Source of the DNA: Volvox africanus
Taxonomy: Eukaryota > Chlorophyta > Chlorophyceae > Chlamydomonadales > Volvocaceae
NCBI GenBank assembly: GCA_030268105.1
Contig: BSDZ01000120.1
Coordinates: 1-64,000 of the forward strand
Direction: 5' to 3'
DNA: 64,000 bases
In this document: piece by piece, positions 1-14,900 of the stretch
Numbering within the stretch: position 1 is the stretch's first letter
How the letters are laid out: each line of letters opens with the position of its first letter
Notes under the pieces: model-generated
The model's database searches: none
The model's input: only the letters and a program-made list of their open reading frames with translations
What the model was told of the DNA's origin: nothing
Position numbers and translations under genes: made by a program

Positions 1-3000
1 GTATATGTATGTATATATATCTATATGTATGTATACGTATGTATGTATGCAGGCCGGGACGGTGATGAAACCCCAGGGGAAACGGCAACACGATATATTT
101 TTGTGTGTTTTTGTGTTTGTCTGTTTGTATCCGTGCGTGCGTATGTGTAGGTATAGAAAGGGATGGTGCCAACACCATCATCCGACGACCCCGATCCAGC
201 GCCGTCAGCAGCTTTGCTGATATATTACGTGTAGTCTTTCCAAACCCATTGCATAAAATGGTGCATTTAGGAAAGGTCCATGTAAATTATCCAACAATAT
301 AAGGTTGAGATTGGTTTTAGGACCTATTGGGATATAGCCGTCCGCTGGTAGGTAGGGACGCAGATAGCGGCACGGCGTCAGCCCCCATGCACGCGGCACG
401 AACCAAGAAATGCCGTACAGTCACGTATTCCATATTGTTGCACGTGTACGTGAAACATTTTAGATGTTTAATATTTTGCTTGAATTATGAACATGGCTGT
501 GGATGGAGGGATGGCTTCCGTACAAGCAACCTCTGTTTTGTGTATCCGACGGGTGAATGAAATTGGTTATGGATATGTGAAAAGAGGTTATTGGATATAG
601 CAGGAATATTGGATATTGGTAGAAAGCGTTTCATTTGTACGCCTCCACCACTCCTCGTATCCCTCTTGAGGTACTGCTGTGGCTCTCCTTTTCGCATCAT
701 GCATGTGGTCCGTGGTAACCATGCCGTACCTAGATGTACGACCTGATATCATATATGTTTAGTGTTCCAGTAAATGTCAGGTTACAGCCCAAATACCTGG
801 ATTTGGAGCTATCGGTTATTGGTTGGTGATAACAATTGGTTGGTGATAACAGAAATCGGCCCCGTTAGCTGTATGTCTTCGAATCGATGTGGCTATATAT
901 GGATGGAGATAGTGTCCCGGCAAATTACATCCATCCATCCATACATACATCCTAGAATATGCACGTCAACTTTCACCTTGCGCTGCCAACATGACGGCCT
1001 CATTACACATCGTGCCAAAGCATGTATGTAAACACCGATATGCAATACATACAATAATCAACGGATTTCCTTGCTTGTGGGTCGTACGTCCTGCTGCTGG
1101 ATAAATAAAGTGTACAACATGTTCTTTCAATTATCAGGATAATCAATACTACTTTAGGGTAAAGGTGTCATATCCAGCAAGGGTACCTGAACATATATGG
1201 GTAATTAATTTAATTTATATATCAACTTTTTCTTTCTTTCACCTATACCTCTTTCACCTATACCTGATAGTGTAGTATCTCTGTCATATCCACCTAAGCA
1301 AAGGCCCAATTGGAAGATGCATATCCATATATACACAGTCCATCCCGGATAATATATACTCGTAGATGGACCCCCCAGCCAGGATACTATACATAGTCCC
1401 ACATACTGAATTGAGAGTTCCAAGCAACCGTTCATTGGGTGGCTGTCAGACCCTACGAGAAAGGCCACCTAGGTATTTTTTTGAAGGAAAGATATTTGCT
1501 GGCCATGTATGGCTGCATGCAAAATCCCCAACTAGCTAGCTTATGGTGCGTGTGTTGCAAAGTAATAATGCCGCACTGAGCGCACATACGTACCGCAATG
1601 CATAGCAGCCGAGATCTTGTCAACAAGCTGAACCAGGTGGGAAAAAACGGACAGGATAGGCAGTATTCGACAGTATTAACAGCCAAAAATATGTTACGAC
1701 GTCTTACAGTTCACAATTCAACCTATCATTGTGCGTGAAGATCACGCAAATGGACCAGCCTCCAGGAAATGGGCGGAGGCTCAGCGCTTGGTACCCACAT
1801 CCGTACAGGAGGCTCGGCATGAGTGCCCAGCATAATCAGAGGCGACAGATTGAGAGCGGGAGGACGAGTTGTAAACAGGTCCATGTATACCCTGCTGCCA
1901 ACCACCGACACGCTTCTGGGGCAGTCAGACCTATAATCAGGATTATTATCAGCCCTTTTTATCCCAGCTAGTCGGCACGGATATGCATGGTGGCGAAAAC
2001 GTTTTGTATTTGTGTACATGCATGCGGAATGAACTACATCCATTGCCCGAGGTCATTCCGTCGAGCGATGTATGTCCTAGCTTCGGTACCTCGCCCTGCC
2101 ATCTATTGTAGATGTATGCATGCGTGACCATAGGAGACCAGTGTCCTTTGTTGAAGTGAAGTGCGCGGATGGAGAGAGGGGCATTCGTACTGATGAGGGG
2201 TTGCCGTTTCATCAGTTGCAGGTCTCTATTCGTCAGGGGGAAGGTGGGGATGGCGATGAGCGAGGCATGATCAATAGATAAGGTGGGTAGATTTTACAAC
2301 GCGCGCAAGAGTGAAAAACAAGGTCAGCTGCATGCATGCTTGGAAGCTGCTTCAGCCAAGCAAGAAAACACAAGACGATATATATGACAGGGCATAACCG
2401 GCCTGAATTCCATCTCCGTTTCCTTATAACAAGAAATGGACCAGAATGTACGAGACGGGGTTCCAAATAAACTGAAAGACGCTTCAAGAACAAGGCTTCA
2501 AATAAGGTTCTTTAATAATAATGATTCACCGAAGACCATGAAACGTTTATCACGATCTGGCCAATCCGGATCCGAAGTTATAGTTAAGAAAAAACGGACA
2601 AGCAAGAGGCCGATGAACACGCTCTGCCTGCTGGTACATGAAGAACATACATACACGCTGCATTAGGTGTTGTATCGTGCTCGCTCATAACCAACAGCTC
2701 GCGATTAACTACAGGATTAAATAGACGTCCTAACCATTATCAAGGTACTGCATACGTACATCAGGCACGCACTACATATAACATCCAGGCGTGTTCCATG
2801 TGCATCGGAATCCATCCAGGTCACTTCACCTCCACCAAACATAGTGCAGAATCGCTGCCGACCTGCCCAAATTTGTTCGATTCAGTCCTCGGTATGGACA
2901 TACTCCATCTAAAATCAGAGTTTCTGAAGGGTAGATGGAGGATTGCCATTGATTATTATCAGCCGCAAAAGAACAGGGGAGCTCTCCGGAGATCTGCCCT

Positions 3001-5257
3001 GTTATGTAACATAGCGCGCTTTGACATCACTCACACAGGGGGGATTTCCCCTGCCTGACGCAAAGGCCAGAATCCCTGTGTAGTACATACAGCAGGTAGG
3101 ACACAATTCTGTTCAGAGGTGAGCATTACTTAAAACTGCCCAACGGCAATCGCCCATTAGGCAACAACATATGAATACGCATTTTAAAGCTATTTTAGAT
3201 CGAGCCACATCCACCAGGCACGCAAGCGGGTCCTTGGTGTCCAACAATAATAGCTAGTATGTTAAGCCTCCAGCGTGTCCTCCTGTCTGCCTGCTCGTGC
3301 AGCCCCGCCCTATTCCGCGCGCTGCTCGTCAGCCAGGCATATCACAAGCGTCGTCCCATCACTCGGCCTGAGCTGGAGTGTCTTCGCCTGCTTGTCAGCA
3401 AGTATGTCATCTTGTGTCGATAACACACAGTATGTGATGAGAGCATCTATATTTAGGATGTCTTGAATCCTTATGCACCGACAGGTACGCACGTATCCGC
3501 ACTCGCGGAGCCTGTTGTACGTACATACAGTGCAAAAGCTTATACATACGATGCATACGATGCAAACATTCAGGAAGAGGCAAGTTATTGAAACCGGTCC
3601 AAGCAAACCTTCAAGCAGGCTTTGCAAAAGTGAAGACCCAAGCAGCCGCAAACTATATTTCACGACAAACTCGCGCGCTGCCACCACTCTTATCCCGGCA
3701 ACAAAGAACCGGAGCGAGTGGCTGGGAGCGGTCCCCTACCTTGTATGCACGCTGCCATCAGCGAGCCATAGTGTTGCAGAAGTGCAATTAACAGAAAGAT
3801 AACGACCAATGCCAGGACATATAATGAGCCTGTATGACGCATGCCCGTCGTCATGCCGGCAATCAAAGGCCGGTGTGGTTCTGGAGCGAGGCACAAGGCG
3901 CAATAATGGCAGTCTTGGGGAATAATGACAGGAATAGAAAATATCCGAGCTACGTGACAACACCGACTTACATGCCCGAAAAACACCTTCCATAACGTTG
4001 AAAATCAGTCATTTCATATCCTTGCAATAACACTTCACAATAATGCAAGAGAAATAAACATCATTCGGCAATTGGGCATACAGCACGCACCGAGCCGCAA
4101 AGGACACGTCGTATACACGATCAACCATTACTCACTCCTGCCCCGTCATGTTTGGAGATCGCCTCCAACATGTTAGCTGGGCCAAGGACAGTTTTTGTTC
4201 CTGCCTCACGGTTGAGGCTTGTGCGCATCGCATGGGTCGATCCAATGCCAAGTTTCCAAGTTGCCTACATACGCTAACTTCCATACAGGTACACCCATAA
4301 CAGGCGCCCTGCCAAACTGTCGCGGATGATATGGCGCCCGTTTGCTTACCATGTACGAACAGCTTGATAATACGCATACATAGACATGACAGCTTCGTAT
4401 GCACCATACCACTAACGGGCGCAATTCGATTTAGCATGCGCATGTTCCATACAAAAAGTTGCTTGCATCCAGGATACTCCTGCCTGCATATATCTATAGC
4501 GCATGCAAAGATTTGCAAACGCAAACGGGAATGGGAATGGGTTGTGGGAGATGAGGACGGGGATATGGGTAGTAGCAAGGGCGCGGGACGCGGACTGCCG
4601 CACTAACTGTATGCCCATGCCGATGCCGATGCCGCATAATAGACCATCCACGCAAATTCGCAAACCACAAAACCCAATTAATCATACGTCGAAATTGCCT
4701 CCTCATCCATCCAATTTACGAACCATGTGCCCTGTGCCTCATCCCATCATATGCATGGATGCGCTGCCGTTCGTCCAGAGGGTCGAACGGTCCGCGCCAA
4801 ACGACATACAGATCTCACTCTAGCTTATCAGGAGCCGGTTGAGCCGATGTATCCCTACAGGAAACAGAGCCCATGCATACCCCTAATCGATCGCTTATGG
4901 AAACGAGCCTGCGGCTCGTCAGAGCAGCCGAGATGAAATTGATAAATCCGCCAGCGGACACCAGACAGACACACAGACAGATAGACGGCAAGTCTAGGGC
5001 TGGCAGCCTGCCTGGTTCCGCTGCCGCGCAATGAACCTTAGGACTGCCAGACTGCCTCCCACTCCTCCCAATCCTCCCGGTCCCCTCCCAGCCCAGGCAA
5101 GTGCCCTCCGAAACAACCTGCCATAGCCGTCCTGCTGCATCGCTTGCTTGTTACTAATACGGGATCAGCTCCCCGCAGGCAACGTCGTGAGCCGGTTAGT
5201 CACCAAATTTGAGACTTGTCATTATCAGCATCCATGTGCATATAATCAGAAGATCTA
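1..5257. other. Intergenic DNA, no supported gene
   Basis: I see no open frame with convincing coding character and no recognisable domain in this stretch. It holds short simple repeats: TATG/GTAT-rich sequence at 1-50, a tandem pair of TTGGTTGGTGATAACA near 820-852, a CATC/CATA tract near 926-950, a duplicated CACCTATACCT near 1250-1266, and ATGCCG repeats near 4614-4635. Part of the right end is probably the 3' untranslated region of the minus-strand gene that ends at 5258. Open frames here are short and overlap on both strands, as expected by chance. Confidence 0.5.
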
Positions 5258-7626
5258 CTAAAGAACCATGGCCGTTGCAGCATCTAACTCCGAAGCCGAC
5301 AGCCAAGAAAGCAGCTGGCTAGTCGACGTGCTGCGTACCCCTACTGCCGCGGAGCTGCCCATGCTGCTCCCGCCGCCCGAGCTTTTAGCGCGAACGCTGC
5401 TAATGGTTCCATCGACGCTGCTTGCACTGTTATGGGCTGCTGATCGCCGACATATGTACGGGTGGCGACCCAAAGCCGTTGCCCCTCTGGCCGCGATCAT
5501 ATGACAGCCAGCGGGGATAGGTGAAGTAAAAGTATTGACAGCACTCTCCCCATCATCATCTAGCTTGCCATCTCCCGACAACAGCTTCTTCACGTGCGAA
5601 GCTGCAGCTGCCAGAGTCGAGGCTGCGCTCAGCCCGTAGCCCTCGCAAGCGGAGCTTACGTTCCGGCAGAGGGAGCTACGAGCGCCCTCAGCAGACGGCG
5701 TGGACGGAAAATCGGCAATCTGGTCCGATACGTACGAAAGTTCGTTATTGTTGCTGTAAGCGAGCCCCTCCAGTGATGGCCCGCAGCGCTTCGCTCCGTG
5801 GAAGCTGAATGGTGATACAGAGGTGAGGGTAGCAAACGGGGTGTCAGGAAAACCGAGGAGTTCCGAATTTGTCGTAGGCGCGGTGGAGTTGATGGCCGCA
5901 GTGCTCGCCAGCGTGATGCTCGTTACGCTGTCTAGATCGAAGGCCTGGAGGTTTGGCTCTGTACGGCGCCTGTCCGGTGTCGTAATCCGGTCGAGGCGCG
6001 GCGGATCCTGTATAGGTTGCACTTCAGCCGATGTAGTTGCCATACCCGCAGTGGCTGCCGGGCTGAAAGCGGGGGCCGAGGGCCTGCTTTCCCATGACGG
6101 CAAGTAACTATGAGCAAGCTCTCGGGGTTGCAGTTGGGGTCGGGGTCGAGATTGTGGTGGGTTCAGGTTCAGGTGGCTGCACGAGCGCGTCTTGAGCATC
6201 TCCGACGGGTCGCGATGAAGTGCCTTCGGGACACAGACGGGCATCTTGTTGCCGTTGGATGAAGGGTTGTCCTCCAAAGAGTCGAAATTGGTGGCGGTGT
6301 TGAGGTGTGCAAGATGCTCCCGGTATAGAGACCGAGCCTCCTTGATGTCAGATAGGTCAGCAAGAAGCCGCCCCGCGGTGTTGTCGCGCTCAGCTGAAAG
6401 GAAAGGGAACAACCGCGAAGGACAGGAGGTAAGAGCCTGATGAGCAAAAGCATATATAAATACCGATAGCGACGGTGAACAAGGGAAACGGGAAACGGAA
6501 TGAACGAAGGAACTGAGCACTCATGGTTCATTCGTTATCAGACGACAAGATGACTATCATCACAAGGATGTTGAGAACGCAGGGTGCGCATCGTATTCAA
6601 ACCATGATGCACAACAAGATGCCACACATGTATGACTGAGGGACTGAGAGAAAGTCACAAAACAATTTTATAGCTGTTGTTAGATTAATTAATAAAGACG
6701 GAAAACGGTATCCAGAATTTTAGCATCCACCGTCCATGAATTCGCTTAGCAGGAATCGCAAGGGCTCGTGGCCCTATCAATCCCATTCTAGATTAAGGCG
6801 GTGTGTTCATGGGCCGCTGGACGTAGCGATGAATTTGTGGTCAGTCATCCAAGATAAATTAATATACTTACTTAAAATTTGCAGAACATACATAACAGTG
6901 TCATAAACTAAAACTCTTCCGCAAATTCTATCCGGGTGCGACTGCGCTGTTATACCATAATATGAACGTTCAAATTAACATTCAAACACTAGCTTTATAT
7001 ACATATATATATACCGTATATACCGTATGCAGCTGCTAGTGAAACTCACCCATGAGCTTGCCATATTCCGTCAACTGAGCCCGCAGGCCGTCGATCTCCT
7101 TACGCAGCCCCCAGACTAGCGGCACTGCCTCAGCCACGGCAGCCTGAGCCTCCAAAACCTTGGAATCACAAACGCCTTCTGAAACTTCGAGCTTCAAAAT
7201 AAAATCAAGTGCACGCGCGAGGGCATCTTCAGCACCCTTGTAGCGCAAATGGTCTTGACCCACATGGGGAACTCGGAGCTCGCTTGAGGTATCGCATTTT
7301 AAGGGTGGAGTTGAAGTCATGGCCCCGCCAGAGCCATCCTCAGTCGTGGTTGGGGAGCACGTCGCGGTGGGCGCGACTGAAGCGGCATACGAGTCAGAGG
7401 CAGGCCTTCCAGTGAGAACGGAGACGGATGGTGAGGTGGCGGCGGAAGTGGTGATCGGGGTGGAAGCCGGGAAGGCAACGCCGGACGGTGACTCGACGAT
7501 GTTGATAAGGCTTTGGTTTGCACAGTCAACGCCTCCCATGCTTCTGAGAGATTTTATCCGCGCAACTGCATTGAGACTGCGCGCACGCAAACCGAATGGA
7601 CCGTATCGGGACATGAACGTCCCCAT
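5258..7626 (-). CDS. Unrecognised coiled-coil protein, two exons
   Basis: I do not recognise this protein. Two minus-strand exons join cleanly: exon 1 is 7050-7626 and exon 2 is 5258-6393, with a GTGAGT donor at 7049 and a pyrimidine-rich CAG acceptor ending at 6394. The junction restores the codon G|CT (Ala). The predicted product is about 570 residues. Residues roughly 130-240 have heptad-like, charged helical sequence (for example AEDALARALDF and EIDGLRAQLTEYGKLM) that runs across the splice junction, so a coiled coil is likely. The rest is Ser/Thr/Pro/Ala-rich and probably disordered. No signal peptide or membrane segment is evident. The start is uncertain: in-frame ATGs lie at 7689, 7626 and 7614, and the codons before 7626 look like leader sequence. 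A further 5' exon cannot be excluded. Confidence 0.6.
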
Positions 7627-10600
7627 ACAATGAAGCAACACCAGAATGTCAATTTGGAGTAAATGGATAACATATCTAATCCTGGACATTGATAAGGCAT
7701 CAGTAGCTCATTCTAGAACAAGGCAGCGAAAGTTTCAGAAAGGTAGCCGGGAACACGTTCTCGCCAGCCCTAGGACCGAATACCAATGATGGCAATTGGA
7801 AATTGAATAGATACTGTTCGCTCTCCGCCAACTAACGACTGGTTTTGGTCGAAAGTAGACATTCCGTGTATGAAATTAGCTAGACCAAGAGACTTACTTC
7901 AGGAGCTCCATTAGCGCACGAATTAATTTGAAACCAAAGCTATACTGTTATCGGATGCACGCCTTGGAGTCGGGACTAGGTCTTTGGCCTGGGGAAAATG
8001 TACACGGTGGATTTCAGCATGTTAGCATTCGACGCGCAGGTTACAACATCCAAAAGAGTCCTGAAGGCTTCAAAGATAAAATTGCAGTCTGAGAGCTGTG
8101 CAGTGTGTGGATCTGGGACCTTCGGCGGGAATGCCGCCTTACGAGCGGATGCCCTCAATTGCCCATGCATCAAGCCTTACTAGGAAGAAGATGATGAAGA
8201 TAATGCTATATTTTGTTCGAAATTTTTTTAATAAATAAAATGTTATGTCACATACCTTTGGCAACGTCCCCCGATACCGTCCTTGGTGACCGCGCCCTGA
8301 GCAGCTCCAACCGTGTCAATGTCTAGTTCAACAGGTTCAAAGCGTTTCAGATAATCTAATATGAATTATATAGGAGGGGGGATGAATTGGGTCTTTCCTG
8401 CTGTACGACTTGCCAATCCACATGTACAACAGTTAGATATCGACGAAATGCCCTCATACGCTGTTGTAAAATCGTGCTTTCAAGTGCCTTCTTATTCTGC
8501 TGCAAATATAGGTTGTAATGCAACGTTTTTGCGTTCTTAAGGTCTTCTTACTCATGGTGTAGATGAAACCTCAACAACTAGGAATTCGGGATAAACTTCA
8601 CAAGGCTTACATTAAAGGCGTTCATAAAATAGGAATAAAATTTCTTTCAGGCTTTGCTATTAGAGAGTGCGCAGTTGGCATACCTGACAACGGGGCTATC
8701 TATAGGTTCGGCTCCCACATCAAAATTTGAGTTATGCCCCTGAATTTCAGTTCTTTCATGCATTTTGGTATCAATTCTGCATTTTGAATTTTTCTAGCAC
8801 GTTTGTTACTTGGCAACGTTGGAACTTGAAAAATGGAGCCGCCAATTGGATCTCTGGAAATAAAAAGTGCAATTATAGGTTACTTATTCGCTACCTTGAA
8901 GGGCTGCTAGCTGGAACAGGCTGAATGGTGGCATCCTTAGGACGAGCACCTTAGCACAGTCGGAATGCAATAAACCTGTGACACACAAGTATTATTTTGC
9001 TTTATACAATTAATACGCCTCTTATGTCCTGCTGTTGAGATGAGCGATACGTGTATAAAGGTAGTGAGAAGTAAGGAGCTACCTGGATGGGGAGCGCATT
9101 TCTTTCAAACATGATAGGGAGTTGGGAGTTCACTGGCATTTCACAGAGGTTGCGGGGCCGAATCTGGCGAATCGCAATATAGTTACCTGTGGTCCAGGGC
9201 AGGGATGCCCAAAATGTCCTCCGACGCCGTGGAACTGGTGTTGCGCACGGGGGGTTGATGAGATGCGCGATACGTGTATAGAGAGGGGAGGAGATTGTGA
9301 GTAGGAAGAAAGAAGTAATTCTCCGGAATGGGGGCGCTTTTCTTTCTAACACCTGCAAGGTCGAAAGGTGATTGTTTTTGTGCCTCCTTCTCGCGCTGCA
9401 ATCGATTGCCCGACAATGCCAATCTCTAGCCAATACATATCATAGCCCATGTATTCTGACAGAAATCGTCTTGGTTCAGAAATTCACGCCTTACTCAATG
9501 ACCAGTTCTTGATCTGCATGCTTGTCTACCAAGCACAGGTATTGGGCAGGTGCGGAACTTTCTCGCGCACTGGAAAAATCGCTGTCGACTTCGGGAAAGA
9601 CATCGACATAATTACATTTGGCATTATCAGCAGTGTGTGTTTTGACTATCACGGCGAACCCCTTCGGGCCTAATGGTGCCGTCCCGGTCATTTTCGCGTC
9701 TTTGAACATAAATAATCTTTAGGGAATCGATGGATTATCCTTAGAAGCCGATCCGATTTGTTAAACCAGCAGACTCCCCCTGACCCAAATCGCCGAAGCC
9801 GGCCGCTTAAGTCAAGCACTGACCCCTGGCACTGACCAAGCCTTGTCTGGGCTTCACTGCCGTGGCCTGAGCGGGATATGATGGGCTTCACTGCCGGAAG
9901 CTGTGGCACTGTGGAAGGGCGCGGATAAAAGCATTTTAGATCAAATCCCCATTCGATAGTGGTACTTCGCTTCCCGCCCTCCCAGCGGGGCGCAGCAGGA
10001 TTCATTCCTGCCGGGTCGTTGTATCCTAGATGGGCTCGGATGGAATGGAGGGTGTGTGAAGGGACTTTTTGTCTCCGCACTACTTAACTTTATTTGGAGG
10101 ATTCTTATGAAGGAGCTAGCTGATGATACAAAATCCTTGTTAGTGGTTTACAAGTTAATTGTTTGAAGATGCATAACTACGGACCAGGTTGCAGAGACAC
10201 TCAGAGACCCACATGCCCTAACGGCCTGCGCGGGATGTGATAGATTTGTCCATTTTTCACGCAACTCCTAAAATGAGTATCCATCTACATGTACGGATAC
10301 CCTTCTGCCGTACGGTACGCCGGCTTTCATTTGTTATAAATGCACCTGTGCAGGCGTGTGATCTTGCCTCGGTTGCAGGTTTGCGGCTCCTTTCCCAGTC
10401 AGCTCCAGATCTGCTCATGCAGCCCACGGCAAGGAGACATAAAGGAAGAGTCACCGTGCCGTACAATCACCGAATAATCTCCAGCCAAACCGAATATAAG
10501 GCCCTCTTTAGCACATAGCCGCACAATAGCTCAATAATAGGTTGGATCAAAAGTTTTTTTTGCGAGGCTGACAAACAAGGATTAAAAAGTTTGAAAGAGT

Positions 10601-11382
10601 TCGATGTGTACGATACTGCAACATACCACCAGCAGCTGTACCAGCAGAAGTACATCTCTCCTGGCATAAAACGAATTCTTTCGATAAATTATTTGGTTTC
10701 TTGAAGCCCGAGTCACCCAATACATTGCACGCCTCTGGAACCAACACAGCATTTTATGCCCGGCTTGCATCTGAAGTGAAGCAGGGATTCACTCGTCAAA
10801 GACCGCAACTTGAAGCCACGAAGCCGTCTCCCCGCGCCGAGAGCAGTGAGATCAGAACGCGGAAACCAACTTACTCATCGCCCAACGGCATTACATACAC
10901 GTACACCGTTCTCTTCACTCTCTTCGTTCTTTTATAATCTTGCCGACTTACCTCTTTCTTTTGTTCACCGTAATACGGTTTTCTCAATCAAATAATTACA
11001 CTTTTCCCTTCGCAAATTTTTCCTTCGCTATGGTCCAGTCCTGGGCCACCGCGCCCCAACCGCCTTAGTTAATAGCCGCATCACGGCCGCTCCTCTTGCC
11101 TTGTTACCCAAGGTCCACCCTACCCCACCGCCCTCGAGGGGGACTGAGAGAGGTAGGGAGTTCCCAGACGTGCTATCATGGGCGCTTGGCCGCCAACCGC
11201 CGTACTCCGCCCATATCCCGATCCATCCCAAACATACAAACTCACACCCCGCTTTCTATCTCCCAACACGTTCGTGATTCGATCAATTTGGTTTAGCTTG
11301 CCATATCTCACATTTCATTAACATATTTATTCATATCATATAAAATATATCCTTCTTAGTCCTTTGCTCCCCCGGTCTCCTC
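7627..11382. other. Intergenic DNA, no supported gene
   Basis: Nothing here can be supported as a gene. There is a diverged tandem duplication of about 215 bp (units near 9030-9240 and 9245-9430, each containing GCGATACGTGTATA-like sequence). The sequence GGGCTTCACTGCCG occurs twice near 9850 and 9890. A minus-strand frame at 9688-10080 is open for 130 codons but has no recognisable domain. A TGTAA-type polyadenylation signal on the minus strand near 10995-10999 would suit the FKBP gene that ends at 11383. Confidence 0.45.
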
Positions 11383-11873
11383 CTAGCCCTCCACCAGCTT
11401 GGTGCGGTAGCCCAGTGGGTTGGTCTTGATGCTGCCGGCGAGTTAAGGGTGGGGGTGTGCCATTGGGGCGGTTGTTACGCGGGGGACGGTGGGGATGAAG
11501 GGTAAGAAGTCGGGGGGCTTTGGGAGTGTAACAGGGGCAGGGGGACTGGATATGGGTGAAGAAGCGTGTGCGTGACTAGAGACGGGACTAAGACGCAGTG
11601 ACTAGGAACGACCAAATCAGTTTGCTGCCAGTACGATACGGTACGATATGATCGTGCCGCTGTCTCCTGATCTGTAAGGAACTGATCATGGCTGGCAGCA
11701 CTGGCCCGGCCAATTGGACAGAGTGAGAATCTTGGAAAACGCCGTTAGCCAAAACAGAGAGGGGGCTGTGAGTCGCAGATTTCCAAGACGAGCGCCTGTT
11801 CAGTGCCATACCACGTCAAATGCGGCAGTATGCATATTTTAAATTATATAATGTTCATATCCGCACTCGCATA

Positions 11874-11909
<36 letters not shown>

Positions 11910-14900
11910 TCATGAAGTACATCCGTACTCCGTACCTGAGCAGCTCGATATCCAGCGTCAGAGTGGAGTTGGGGGGGATTTCACCCACTTGCAGGTTGCC
12001 GTAACCCTGTCGTATGGTGACGTGTCGCGCAACGGCGTATCGTTTATGATACCAGGCGAGGGGAAACGGGTTTACGATGGAAATTGGGAAGGGAATAACT
12101 TTGTTGCGGCAGCCTAAGGAAGCGACGCCTGGCGGTAACCCTTAGGCCTTAATAACAAAACCGTTCAAAACACCAAATATCCGGGCAAAATATATCCGGA
12201 CAACCGAAATGCATAGACTAAATGAATACCGTCAATTAAAACCTTCCGTACGCATTCGTACACACAACTTAGGTAACACGGGTGGCCGATTTTATTCACC
12301 AAATCTATTCAGGGTTCCATTCGGGTTTTTTCAATTCCAGCGCATGTACGGCACGTTGCGGCGCATCTGCAGGCAGTGACGTCATTAACCGTTCTTAACA
12401 ACAATTAACGAATTGTAATTCTCCCCGCCGTTAAGAGATGAGTCCTGCCGTACCAGCTCTGGTGGGACGAGCACGCGCCGGAGACCTCCGACCTTCATTC
12501 CGCGGACGCCCTGCCGAACGAGAGAGCGAGAGCTTTCAAATTAAAAAGCTATATTTAAACAAACCCTCACGAGATTTAGGGTTTTCCCGCCCTCCCGCCC
12601 TCCCTGGACGACGCAGTAGCACTGTCTTGCACTGCACATCTGAAGATCTTACAGAGTAGTGCCCCCTGAATCCACGTACACATGCCACCCGGATCGCATT
12701 GTGCGCTGCTTGATCCCCGGTCCGTCCGCTCCCTTCTCTCCGGCACTGCTGCCCACGAGCCCACCCTCTGTAACCCCCGCCGACTATAAAACCCACACCG
12801 TATGAACACACACCCCTACCTTCCCCCTCCCCCTCCCGCGTATGGGGTCAGTACAGCATGCCCCGCCCTGGCCAGCCCCGCCCTGCCCAACCGTGCCCAA
12901 CTGCCCATGCACGGGTTGCCGACTCACGTAGTCCAGGCCTGGCAAAGTGCTGCCCGCCTCTCCAGCCTTCGTGCCCACATCGAAGCCTAGCGGCGTGCCC
13001 CCCGTCACCCCCATGCCCTGACGGCTGGTCATAAACCTTAGGGGAAAGAAGGGATAGCGAAGGGGGAGACAATGCATGCGGCAAATCGGGGTTGGGAGGG
13101 GCGGCAGGCCGGGTGGGCCGTGCGGAGGGTTTGGAATCCAGCCGAGTTTGGGGTCATGGATCGGATGTTGGAGGTGTTGATTGAATGTGGGAAAGGATAA
13201 AACCCAACACACAGCGTCAGGTGGAGAGATGAAGCCGATAGAGAAGGGGAGGGAGGGAGGGATAGGGAGGAATAGGGAGGGATAGGTGGCAAAGGGGACG
13301 CGATGGGGTAGTGCGTCCCTCCCTCGCTCTTTTCAAGGAGAGAGGGAGGAGGGAGGAAGGGACGCGGATTTCTCATCAACAGATTTTCAAAGATGAAGAA
13401 ATGGATTATGTGCAAGTGGTCAGACACCGTTCCACTGAATCTCTCCTAAGGTATCACACAAAACAACGAAACAAATACACAGGGTCCGTACGTGATATTG
13501 CGCCACTTGATATCGTAATGTACGGCAACCCGCGCGCCGACCTTGGCCTCCGCACCCCCGCCCTCTTCGATATCGTAATATCTGGTGGTGGCATTGGGGG
13601 TGGCGAGAGTAGAGGGGGAGGGGGAGGGGGAGGGGTAGATGAAAGGACAAAGAACGACCATAAAAACCCTTACTTCAAACAACTACCGAAAGAAGGCGGT
13701 AGGTAGTGACCAACGAGAGTTCGTTAACAGGTAACAATGAACAGTTTTACGGTTAGGTGGATGTAGCTATATGGTTTTATAATCGGTGGATGTAGGTGGA
13801 AGTGTTTGCCTAAGGTTCGTGCTTTTGTGGATGTGTGGCTGTGGAGGCGTATAAAACACCCACGGACACACTAGTGGATGACTGAGTCCGAGTCCCGGTT
13901 GCGGACCGCAGACTGCCATGGGGCCCCACGATTATCAGCGTTCCCAGGCAACCACCGACACTTATCAAGCTCCGTAACTCAGATTCCTTGTTATGCTTGA
14001 TCCCTTGGGCAAACAATACGATCCGTACTGAGTGCAGTACCATCGTACGTCCGTACGAGTCCGTATACGTACTTGAGTCCCATGGGTCCCTCCTTGTACT
14101 CCTCCTCGGGGATCTTTCGCCGGCGCCGCGCCAGCTCCTACATCAGGGAGACACGACACCAAAACGCGGCATAAAACAAGAACAAGAACAAAGACAGCAA
14201 CTGGCTAAATGCATGGGAGTTGCCTCTGCCGTACGGTGTTCTGTCGTCTCTGCGACCTGTACGGCGAGTGACCGGTTATGAAAGCTCTCACCCCTTGTAC
14301 GCATGTGTAAAATATCAAATAAATATTAAATAATTATTTAATGTAACATGCATGAGCATTCCATATATATAATATACAACATGTATAATATATATAGATA
14401 CATGTATATTCTGTAGTACAATTTGGTACAACATCGGGAAAAACCGATAACCGTGGCCTGTGACACACATACCGTACAAATATATATCTATACACCACTT
14501 TCATAATATCTTATATATATCACATCAATATAAAGATATATATGTTTGTACAAGGCGACTATAGCATAGGACAACCATGGGATGCAGTGGCGTACCAAAG
14601 TACCAAAGGGGCGAGAGAGCGGTGCCGTACCTTCTTATAATTCAGTGGGTCACCCGTGCCCAGGGCGGTGGCGGGCGGCGCCTCGAGTAAGCCTGGGGAG
14701 AAGAGCACGCGGTTCAGTTATAAGGTAAATTAAATGACAACGATAAAGCAAATGCTATGAAAACCAACTACCAAATAGATGGTCGGATAGACGGGTACTA
14801 AGTCGCGTACTATAACGGTCTTAACGTCCTTATCGGCTATATTTCCATCGTTATATACCGTTATATATATGCTAGATTCAGATCCGGACATATATATATA

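Noticed and set aside
9688..10080. A 130-codon minus frame in the 7.7-11.4 kb gap
   Set aside because: It has no recognisable domain, contains a direct repeat (GGGCTTCACTGCCG) and has no splice or start support; an open frame of this length can occur by chance in GC-rich DNA.
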